Shown: one piece after another, positions 7,418-14,303 of the stretch
Position numbering within the stretch: position 1 is the first letter of the stretch
Layout: each line of letters begins with the position of its first letter
Source of the DNA: Candidatus Poribacteria bacterium
GTDB lineage: Bacteria > Poribacteria > WGA-4E > UBA9662
NCBI GenBank assembly: GCA_002699335.1
Contig: PACG01000139.1
Coordinates: 14,157-30,937 of the forward strand
Length of the DNA: 16,781 bases
Reading direction: 5' to 3'
The notes under the pieces: model-generated
Databases searched by the model: none
What the model saw: the letters and a program-made list of their open reading frames with translations, nothing else
Told to the model about the DNA's origin: nothing
Made by a program: the position numbers and the translations under genes

Positions 7418-7712
7418 TCAATTTTTGTTCGACACTGACGACCTTATCATTAATGGTCTGGGTTCTGTCGGTGCGTGTACCGAACTTAAGGCTGGTGGTA
7501 ATGCGTGGCGCCCCCATCTCGTGCACCACTTGATGACAGGTTTTGATGGCCTCAAAAACCGCATCCCATTCACCTTCGATGTTAGTTCCGTAAGCATGCA
7601 GATGTATTTTCAACCCAGCCTGGCGTAGCACTTTTTCACAAGCCGCCACATAGGCTGAGACGGATACGCCTACGCCCATCGGCACCACGCATAGATCGGC
7701 GATAACTTGCAT
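7410..7712 (-). CDS. Thiamine-binding family protein (MTH1187/YqgV, DUF77, PF01910)
   Basis: 100 residues from ATG 7712, which has AGGAGG six to seven bases upstream. The open frame extends further up to 7814 but without a ribosome site. The sequence follows the family closely: VIADLCVVPMGVGVSVSAYV at the start, then LKIHLHAYGTNIEGEWD, IKTCHQVVHEMGAPRITT and a C-terminal DKVVSVEQKL. These small ferredoxin-like-fold proteins form tetramers, and the related YkoF binds thiamine or HMP. YkoF is encoded with the YkoEDC ECF transporter in Bacillus. Here it is the first gene of an operon with an ABC ATPase, a cytochrome and a large membrane lipoprotein. It has no signal peptide, so it is cytoplasmic. 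Its ligand in this organism is unproven. Confidence 0.88.
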   Translation of the reverse strand: MQVIADLCVVPMGVGVSVSAYVAACEKVLRQAGLKIHLHAYGTNIEGEWDAVFEAIKTCHQVVHEMGAPRITTSLKFGTRTDRTQTINDKVVSVEQKLNG

Positions 7713-7758
7713 TTCAGGCCTCCTCTGAGAGATCGAATCGGTTCCAATTATATGCTGT

Positions 7759-7787
7759 ATCATACCAAACTCATCAGCATGGGTCAA
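7759..7787 (-). promoter_or_regulatory. Sigma70-type promoter of the four-gene minus-strand operon
   Basis: On the minus strand, TTGACC (7787-7782) is followed after exactly 17 bases by TATGAT (7764-7759). Each box differs from the consensus at one position. Transcription would start near 7752, about 40 bases before ATG 7712. The short leader shows no TPP-riboswitch core, so regulation by thiamine pyrophosphate at this site is not supported. Confidence 0.7.
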
Positions 7788-7821
7788 GCGGGCACAGGGG
7801 TGAGACGATCCCACGGTCTGG

Positions 7822-7851
7822 TTGACAACAGGCTTAGACTTCTGATACGGT
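7822..7851 (+). promoter_or_regulatory. Possible promoter of sulfatase 1
   Basis: A perfect -35 box TTGACA (7822-7827) faces sulfatase 1. The -10 is poor: TACGGT (7846-7851) after 18 bases, or ATACGG after 17. A very strong ribosome site, GGGGAGGAGG, precedes ATG 7878. The site is divergent from the operon promoter about 35 bases away, so one regulator could affect both. Confidence 0.4.
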
Positions 7852-7877
7852 AATCGTCAGAAGGGGAGGAGGCAACT

Positions 7878-9440
7878 ATGACCCAACCGAATAGCATCTT
7901 TTTTATGGTGGATCAATTGGCTGCTAAGTGGCTGGAAGCAGCAATGGACGGCATCTGTGATCTGCTAAATATCCAGCGATTGAAATCGCAGGGAGCGAGT
8001 TTCACTAATGCCATCACCAGCAATCCGGTCTGTTGTGCTGCTCGATCTACCTTAGCCACGGGGTTAACCGCAAGAGGACATGGCGTCATTGAAAATGGAT
8101 ATCAGCTTGATCCAGCCTTACCGACGTTCATGCGGACGTTGCAGGCTGATGGTTGGCGGACAGGCGCCTTTGGTAAAGTTCATCTCAAACCGCACTTCGC
8201 CGGTCTTCGGCCCGATTACCGTCCTTACGGCTTTGATGTAACCCACATCACGGAAGACGCTCGCGGTGGCGAATGGTTAGACTGGATAGCGTCTGAACAC
8301 CCCAAGCACTACGAAGTGGTTCTAGCCACTATCTGGCCAACCGAGATCCCAGACTATGCCGCTTATGACACGGGCCGTCCGGGCCAAGGTGTAACCAATT
8401 TGCGGAAGCGAATTAAGGCCATCAGTAGAAAATTCGACTGGTTAATGCCTGGGTTCCCTGACAGTCCGGCTGGTGCCTATCCGTTACCGTTCCCAGCAGA
8501 GGTGTCACAAACAGAGTGGATTACCATGCAAGCCCTTGAATTTTTGCGTCAGACACCTGCGGATCAACCCCTCTACGTCCACATCAGTTATGTCCAGCCC
8601 CATCGCCCATTTTGTACGCCGGCCGACTACATTCGTCGGGTCGATCCGGCGATTTTACCCGCTCCTGTTCCTGCCGAATGGGTTGAGGATCCAAATGCCC
8701 CTGGCTACTTCCGGCATAAAACTCCGGCGCAACCGAATTGGCAGTTGATCCGACGTTACTACTTTGCCGATTTGATGCACCTGAATTATCAACTTGGCCT
8801 GGTGATGGAAACTCTGGAGCAGCAGCAGCGAGACTGCAACACCTATCTCTTTTTCCTGGCGGATCACGGGGAACTTTTGGGCGACCACTGCTTCACCGGC
8901 AAAGAAGAACACCATTACCACGCCTGTATTAGAGTGCCGCTGATCATCGCAGGAGCAGGTATTCAGCAGGGGACAATTTATCATCAACCAGTTCAGCTGG
9001 AAGATATTTGCCCGACCGCCCTCGACATGACTAATCACCGCTTTCCGGCCATGCCAAAGATGGGGCCATACTTGAAAGTCGAGGCCGACCAGATTCCACG
9101 TTTGCCAGGACGATCGCTGTTGCCTCTCTGTCAAGAAAACACGACGGTTACAGGTTGGCGTCAAGCGGCCTACGGTGGAAGCTACAATGCGATCTGGTCT
9201 ATTGACCCTGGTGATTGGGCACAAACTATTCGGACTGATAGATATCGATATACCATTTATCCCGGGCAGGGAGGACAACTGTTCGATCTGCAAAACGACC
9301 CGGATGAACAACACAATTTGGTGGCTGAAGCCGATTGTGCCGACATCCGCCAACAACCTCAGTATCAATTAATGGAACTGCTTATTGGACAGGATTACCC
9401 GAAGACGCGACGAAGCCTGTTTGCCCTGGGTGCCCATTAG
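7878..9440 (+). CDS. Sulfatase 1, type I (formylglycine-dependent, S1 family)
   Basis: 520 residues, no signal peptide, so cytoplasmic. The formylglycine motif C-x-[PA]-x-R is C52-C-A-A-R56 within NPVCCAARSTLATG; C52 is the residue to be oxidised. Other active-site landmarks are D12 (MVDQL), K100 and H102 in GKVHL, H242 in QPHRPF, D329-H330 in ADHGELLGDH and K342. The C-terminus has the family ending LFDLQNDPDEQHNL. Type I sulfatases hydrolyse sulfate esters of glycans, choline or aryl compounds. The closest general resemblance is to the choline/aryl-sulfatase-like group, but the substrate is unknown. The enzyme needs a formylglycine-generating enzyme or anSME, and the only such gene in the window is a relic. 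It is read divergently from the thiamine-binding/ABC operon. TAG stop. Confidence 0.92.
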   Translation: MTQPNSIFFMVDQLAAKWLEAAMDGICDLLNIQRLKSQGASFTNAITSNPVCCAARSTLATGLTARGHGVIENGYQLDPALPTFMRTLQADGWRTGAFGKVHLKPHFAGLRPDYRPYGFDVTHITEDARGGEWLDWIASEHPKHYEVVLATIWPTEIPDYAAYDTGRPGQGVTNLRKRIKAISRKFDWLMPGFPDSPAGAYPLPFPAEVSQTEWITMQALEFLRQTPADQPLYVHISYVQPHRPFCTPADYIRRVDPAILPAPVPAEWVEDPNAPGYFRHKTPAQPNWQLIRRYYFADLMHLNYQLGLVMETLEQQQRDCNTYLFFLADHGELLGDHCFTGKEEHHYHACIRVPLIIAGAGIQQGTIYHQPVQLEDICPTALDMTNHRFPAMPKMGPYLKVEADQIPRLPGRSLLPLCQENTTVTGWRQAAYGGSYNAIWSIDPGDWAQTIRTDRYRYTIYPGQGGQLFDLQNDPDEQHNLVAEADCADIRQQPQYQLMELLIGQDYPKTRRSLFALGAH

Positions 9441-9660
9441 ATCAATTGACCATTGAAACGCTATCATAAAAAACGGCGCCGCGCCGCCTGGCGGGTGTCG
9501 TTCCGTGACTGACTAAAAGGAGCCGAAGATGCCGGCTATTTCAGATCCTGATTTTTAGCTTGGTCGAAACGGATTATACTTTCTACTGGTTGATGCTTCC
9601 TGGTGTTAGTGAGTCTTATCAGTCTATTTTTATTGGTCTATTAGAATACAGGAGTGTAGT

Positions 9661-11064
9661 GTGGATCGACCGAATTTTCTGGTGATTATGACCGATCAAC
9701 AACGCGGAGATTGCCTGAGTGCCGATGGGCATTCGGTGTTGATGACGCCGAATATGGATGCTATTGGCGGGGCAGGTGTGCGGTTTTCTCGGGCATATTC
9801 GACCTGCCCGGTCTGTGTGCCGGCGAGACGTTCTTTTTTGTCTGGGCAATTTCCTTCGGTGCACGGGGTGTTGAACAACAGCAATGTCCAATGGGAGGGG
9901 CCTTCGCTGTCAAGTGTGTTGCGCGATGCCGGTTATCAGACCGAGTGGATAGGCCGCGGGATGCATCAGACACCGCCGCTGAAACGTTATGGGTTTGAGC
10001 ATATGGTATTTCAAGACCACCGTACAGAGGATGATTACGATCGCTTTTTGGCCGGGCGTGAACCCGAAGGGTCAGGGGGATATTACGGTACGGGTGTGAT
10101 GCACAACGATTGGACCGCCAGGTACTGGCATTTGGATGAGGCCTATCACGCAACGAACTGGACGGTTTCCGAGTCGCTGAACTTCCTGAAATATCGGCGC
10201 GATCCGTCGTGTCCCTTTTTTTTGGTGACTTCCATTCTGGCGCCCCATCCACCACTGGTACCACCACTCTTTTATCTGGATCGGTACCTGCGGCAGGATC
10301 TGCCCCGTCCGTTAATTGGCAACTGGGCCGAACCGCCAGAGAACGATGGTGTGGGAGACGATGTAAGCGCAGAGCGGGTACATCTCACCGGCGAAGCGTT
10401 GCGTTCGACTTATGCGGGATATTATGGACTGATCAATCATATCGACGATCAGATCCGACGGCTGTTGAACCCGGTGAATGGTGTTCAACAGATGACCGGT
10501 CGCAATACAGTGGTAATCTTTTTTTCGGATCACGGTGAGATGCTGGGTGATCACTATCGGTGGCGCAAATCGCTACCATACGAAGGTTCCGCCCGTATTC
10601 CGTTTATGATTAATGCTCCCGAACGGTTTGAGCTTCAGAGGGGAGCTGTGTCGGACGTTCCTGTGTGTATTGAAGATTTAATGCCTACGATTTTGGAAAT
10701 GACAGATGTAGCGATTCCCGAGAGGGTGAATGGACAGAGCTTGTTGCCTTTGATGCGTGGGGCAGGCCGGCTGCATCGTCCCTATTTGCACATTGAGACG
10801 TCGCCGACGTATCACTGTTTAACGGATGGAAAAGAGAAGTTTATCTGGTTTGTGTCAGACGGAGTGGAACAGTTTTTTGATCTGGTGGTAGATCCAGGTG
10901 AGAGGCACAATTTGATTGAGGTGTCTGAACGTCAGGATCGTATCGGATGGTGGCGAAAAGAATTGGTTGCAGTTTTGCAAAATCGCCCGGAGGGATTTTC
11001 GGCTGGAGGACAGTTGGTTGCGGGGCGACCCTATCCGGGGGTAATGAAGAAGTCGCCTCAATAA
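9661..11064 (+). CDS. Sulfatase 2, type I, lacking the usual GKxH lysine
   Basis: 467 residues starting at GTG 9661, with AGGAG six bases upstream. The formylglycine motif is C52-V-P-A-R56 in CPVCVPARRSFLSG. Metal and active-site landmarks are D12 (MTDQQRGD), H102, H196 (APHPP), D290-H291 in SDHGEMLGDH and K303. Where sulfatase 1 has G-K-V-H (99-102), this protein has R-G-M-H in WIGRGMHQTP, so the Lys that contacts substrate sulfate and formylglycine is absent. I believe the GRxMHQ form marks a recurring sulfatase subgroup, so this need not mean inactivity. The protein ends FFDLVVDPGERHNL plus a short tail. No signal peptide. It follows sulfatase 1 after 220 bases. Codon choice differs visibly from sulfatase 1 (more G/T-ending codons), so the two are not a recent duplication. 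Confidence 0.9.
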   Translation: MDRPNFLVIMTDQQRGDCLSADGHSVLMTPNMDAIGGAGVRFSRAYSTCPVCVPARRSFLSGQFPSVHGVLNNSNVQWEGPSLSSVLRDAGYQTEWIGRGMHQTPPLKRYGFEHMVFQDHRTEDDYDRFLAGREPEGSGGYYGTGVMHNDWTARYWHLDEAYHATNWTVSESLNFLKYRRDPSCPFFLVTSILAPHPPLVPPLFYLDRYLRQDLPRPLIGNWAEPPENDGVGDDVSAERVHLTGEALRSTYAGYYGLINHIDDQIRRLLNPVNGVQQMTGRNTVVIFFSDHGEMLGDHYRWRKSLPYEGSARIPFMINAPERFELQRGAVSDVPVCIEDLMPTILEMTDVAIPERVNGQSLLPLMRGAGRLHRPYLHIETSPTYHCLTDGKEKFIWFVSDGVEQFFDLVVDPGERHNLIEVSERQDRIGWWRKELVAVLQNRPEGFSAGGQLVAGRPYPGVMKKSPQ

Positions 11065-11246
11065 GGAGAGGCAAGTAAAAGAGACAGGCTCAACACTATG
11101 AAGCTCGTGGAATAGGCAGCAGATGGGGCCGGTTTTTGATCTGACGTTCCGCATTCACCACCAAATTTCTCTGGCGGCTCTAACGACAGGACAGAGTATT
11201 AGTTACCGATTAGAACTTTGATAAATTTGATAAAATGGAGAGTAGC

Positions 11247-13202
11247 ATGTTCGATCAATATGAAGATGAAAGCCGGGAATTCTCTCAAGCCCCTTTCTGG
11301 TTCTGGAACGATGAGCTCAGCGAAAAGGAGATCAGCCGGCAACTCGATGAATTCCAGGCCCACGGCATCCACGCCTTCGTCATCCATCCCCGGGCTGGCC
11401 TGCCCCAATCCCTGGCCTGGATGAGCGAGAGACTCCTCTATTTCATGCGGTTTGCTATCGCTGAGGCGGCACGACGAGGTATGTGGGTTATTCTCTACGA
11501 CGAGGGAATGTATCCCAGCGGCTCTTCGGCTGGACAGGTGGTGGAAGAAAATCCGCAGTTTGCCTGTCGTGGCTGGGTAGCGGTCGATCTGACCGAAGCA
11601 TCTCCTGAGAGTGAGATTCAGGGGGTCAGAATCGATGCTCGGTCCCGGATTCAGCTAAACACGACGCAGACACTCATCGCCGAGGTCGAACGCCGCCATG
11701 ACGGGCATCACCTGGCGATCGTGGATCAGCCCATTCACACTACCATTCGTGGGCTTCATTTCATCGAGCCGGATCCTCCCCGCCGCCAGGATCAGCGGGA
11801 GGTTGATGAATGCCATCCTGCGGCAGCCGACCTGCTCAACCCGGACGCCATGGCCTGCTTTATCGATAAAGTCTATCAGCGCTATTACGATGAATTCACC
11901 GAGTACTTCGGCACTACCATTCGGGCGATCTTTACCGATGAACCCAGCCCTCTGGGTAAACACGATTGTCCAGCAGGCTGGGCCCCCCGCCCCGGTACAC
12001 GCGATACCCTCGCTCATATCAATCGCCTCCTGGAGTACGACTTTGCCCCTCACCTGCCGGCCCTCTGGGATGAGCGGGAACCCCAGGCTGAACGGTACCG
12101 GGCCGACTACACGCGGGCCATCAAAGCCCGGCTCGAAGAGACCTACTATCAGCCTATTTCCACCTGGTGCCGTCAGCACGGTGTGCAGTTGGCCGGGCAT
12201 CCAGGCGCCTCCGACGATATCGGCATGCTGCGCCACTTCGACTTGCCCGGCCAGGATCTGGTGCTTCGTTATGTGGAACCGGGTAAGGCGAGCGCTCTGG
12301 AGGGAGTCCACTCCACCATGGGCAAGTGCGCTAGTTCCGCTATGGTTCATCTCGGTGCCCGCCGCAACAGCAATGAATTCGCCGGCGCCTACGGCCATCA
12401 GCTCATCTTTGCCGAGTATCGCTGGCTGGCGCTCTGGCTGTTGATTCGAGGATGCAACCTTCTCATTCCCCACGCCTTCTACTACTCCATCCGAGGTCCC
12501 CGTATCGATGAGCGCCCGCGAGACGTGGGCCTCCACAGTCCGTGGTGGGAGGATTACGTTCGCTTCTCCAACCTAACCGGGAAGATTTGCTGGCTGAACA
12601 CAGATAGCCAATTGGTTTGTGACACCGCTATTCTCGGCACCGGCGACTTCCTTCCCTGGGAGGCAGCCAAGGCCTGCTTTCAGCATCAGCATGACTTCAA
12701 CTACCTGACCATCGAGGATCTGGCGAGCCGGGTCGAACGGTCTGAAGATGGCCTCCGTATCGCCGGTATGGTCTATCGGGCTCTCGTCGTTGAGCCTGCG
12801 GTTGTGGACCGGCTCTCTGCTACGGAGAGGGAGGTAATTGCGGACATCGAGCGTCGAGGACTGGTAGTGTGGTGGAAGGGCGCGGCCGAAACCGGTGACT
12901 TCCTCCAACGCATTCACCGCATCGTGCCCACCCCTTTCACCTTTACTCCGGCTCACCCCGATCTTCGCGTACGCCATGTTTGCAAGGGAGGCATGGCGTA
13001 CATTCTCCTCTTCAACGAGGGACAGGAGGAGATTCCAACTCGGATGAACATGACGGATTCATCCGCTATAGGAGACGGCAGGCTGGTCAATATGGACACG
13101 GAGCTGGAGAGCACATGGCAGAGCGATGACCTTCTCGACCTGCCTCCCCACGGATGCTTCGTTCTGGCGCTGCCCACCGCCCCCCATTCCACGCAAGGTT
13201 AG
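11247..13202 (+). CDS. GH106-like glycoside hydrolase (alpha-L-rhamnosidase-related)
   Basis: The frame opens at ATG 11235, but GGAGAG at 11237-11242 places the likely start at ATG 11247, giving 651 residues. The N-terminal pattern APFWFWNDELSEKEI, then a FVIHPRAGLP segment, RRGMWVILYDEGMYPSGSSA (residues 77-96) and the later IFTDEPS (228-234) are hallmarks of a TIM-barrel group related to GH106. These enzymes remove terminal alpha-L-rhamnose in plant and algal polysaccharides. Candidate acidic residues are D85-E86, D231-E232 and the E in RNSNEFAG. A beta-sandwich C-terminus closes with GCFVLAL. It is shorter than full GH106 enzymes (often near 1000 residues) and lacks a signal peptide, so it probably acts inside the cell on oligosaccharides. 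It follows the sulfatases and fits degradation of a sulfated glycan. C-ending codons set it apart from its neighbours. Exact substrate is uncertain. Confidence 0.75.
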   Translation: MFDQYEDESREFSQAPFWFWNDELSEKEISRQLDEFQAHGIHAFVIHPRAGLPQSLAWMSERLLYFMRFAIAEAARRGMWVILYDEGMYPSGSSAGQVVEENPQFACRGWVAVDLTEASPESEIQGVRIDARSRIQLNTTQTLIAEVERRHDGHHLAIVDQPIHTTIRGLHFIEPDPPRRQDQREVDECHPAAADLLNPDAMACFIDKVYQRYYDEFTEYFGTTIRAIFTDEPSPLGKHDCPAGWAPRPGTRDTLAHINRLLEYDFAPHLPALWDEREPQAERYRADYTRAIKARLEETYYQPISTWCRQHGVQLAGHPGASDDIGMLRHFDLPGQDLVLRYVEPGKASALEGVHSTMGKCASSAMVHLGARRNSNEFAGAYGHQLIFAEYRWLALWLLIRGCNLLIPHAFYYSIRGPRIDERPRDVGLHSPWWEDYVRFSNLTGKICWLNTDSQLVCDTAILGTGDFLPWEAAKACFQHQHDFNYLTIEDLASRVERSEDGLRIAGMVYRALVVEPAVVDRLSATEREVIADIERRGLVVWWKGAAETGDFLQRIHRIVPTPFTFTPAHPDLRVRHVCKGGMAYILLFNEGQEEIPTRMNMTDSSAIGDGRLVNMDTELESTWQSDDLLDLPPHGCFVLALPTAPHSTQG

Positions 13203-13345
13203 AAGTCCTGGGGTTAGAGGTCTTGATTCCGAGGGAGTTAAACCTAGAAAGAGCAGTTGGGCGAGTGACGAAGTCGTGCCTTTGCCGCTGTCGCGAACCA
13301 TAATTAGGGCAGTTGTCAGTTATCGTAAACAATGGAGGATTAAAA

Positions 13346-14221
13346 ATGAGGAAGTCTGCTTGGTTATTGTCGATGGTTGTTTTTTTGACTGGGTGTGGTC
13401 AGGAAGTTGTTCTGGGTGACAAAATAACCCTGGATTGTGTCCAGGATCAGCCACAGGGTTATGTGCCGGAGGATCTATATCTTCTAGATTCCATAGAGAA
13501 AACAGGCAGTTATCCCCCTTTCACTAAAAAACTGACCGTCTGCGGTATCGTACTTGTTGCCCGTGATGATGTCAGTGATCTGTTTATGGAAAAGGTAGCT
13601 CGAACGATTGCCGAAATGTTTGCCGTACATAAGACTACAGATACGATAATGCAGCGAGAGTTGCTCATCAATCTGTACCGCTATCGGACTATGATTCCGA
13701 TATTCCATGGTGAGGATTGGAAACTTTCATCAGCAGAAGAGCGTCTCATGGACCAAACTAGAGAAGCTAACAGTATCTGCGATATTATCATGGAAGGGGT
13801 ATCTGGTCAGGTAACCGAAGTGGTAGAACATATCCTGCACCATGTGAGTGATGTGGGCCTGCATATGACAATTCCTGAAGAGTGGGGGTTGTCCAAATAT
13901 TCCAGTCTCTATAGAGTTACTCAAGATGCTATAAATAAGGGATATTATAAGGTAGACGATTATTCAGATATAGAAAAAACTGGTGTGCGGAACCGTGTAA
14001 TTCTGCAAGAGTACGCCTACTGGATCATATACACGGCTTGGGATCTAAAGAAAACCTATGGGCCACAGGAGAGTGAGTGGCTGATCCATACAGCAACCGA
14101 ATTGCAATCGAAATTGCCAGAAACCACCCAACTGTTTGAGCAAACAATTCCACAAATATTGACCTGCCCTAAAAGAGAGACATTGAATAGATTGGTTGAA
14201 AGATCGAAACCTAAGCCCTGA
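13346..14221 (+). CDS. Lipoprotein of unknown function with a His/Glu motif
   Basis: 291 residues from ATG 13346, which has GGAGG seven bases upstream; an upstream TTG in frame has no ribosome site. The N-terminus is a lipoprotein signal, basic MRK, a hydrophobic run and FLTGC with Cys17 to be lipidated. The mature protein is soluble and mostly helical. A conserved-looking core, TEVVEHILHHVSDVG (157-171), has E161, H162, H165, H166 and D169. It is followed by LHMTIPEEWG and later QEYAYWIIYTAWDL with E222. The spacing suggests a metal site of a zincin-like kind, but no standard HExxH motif is present and I cannot name a family. The gene is more AT-rich than the glycosidase before it and may be a separate unit. 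It converges with the glycosyltransferase gene. A role as an outer or inner membrane-anchored metal protein is inference. Confidence 0.7.
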   Translation: MRKSAWLLSMVVFLTGCGQEVVLGDKITLDCVQDQPQGYVPEDLYLLDSIEKTGSYPPFTKKLTVCGIVLVARDDVSDLFMEKVARTIAEMFAVHKTTDTIMQRELLINLYRYRTMIPIFHGEDWKLSSAEERLMDQTREANSICDIIMEGVSGQVTEVVEHILHHVSDVGLHMTIPEEWGLSKYSSLYRVTQDAINKGYYKVDDYSDIEKTGVRNRVILQEYAYWIIYTAWDLKKTYGPQESEWLIHTATELQSKLPETTQLFEQTIPQILTCPKRETLNRLVERSKPKP

Positions 14222-14261
14222 CTGGAGGTGGTAGATACTGCCAATATCTTTTCACAGTAAA

Positions 14262-14274
14262 AGAGTTAAACTCT
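14262..14274. terminator. Weak hairpin between convergent genes
   Basis: AGAGT-TAA-ACTCT forms a 5-bp stem in the 82-base gap between the stops of the lipoprotein and the glycosyltransferase. The following bases are T-rich but not a clean T-run. It could help terminate from either side; support is weak. Confidence 0.25.
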
Positions 14275-14303
14275 ATTCTAGCTTATTATTCTCTCGATCT
14301 CTT

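Noticed and set aside
7713..7758. TPP riboswitch in the leader of the thiamine-binding-type operon
   Set aside because: The leader is only about 40 bases from the predicted start site and lacks the conserved CTGAGA and ACCTGATCT-like elements.
9475..9496. GC-rich hairpin after sulfatase 1 as a terminator
   Set aside because: Only stems of about four pairs form (GGCG/CGCC) and no T-run follows, so it was not called.
11123..11221. 32-codon plus-strand frame between sulfatase 2 and the glycosidase
   Set aside because: Very short, no ribosome site and no recognised similarity.
11655..12536. 293-codon minus-strand frame within the glycosidase gene
   Set aside because: A long antisense frame is common opposite GC3-rich genes; it has no family similarity and no ribosome site, whereas the plus strand carries clear GH106-like motifs.
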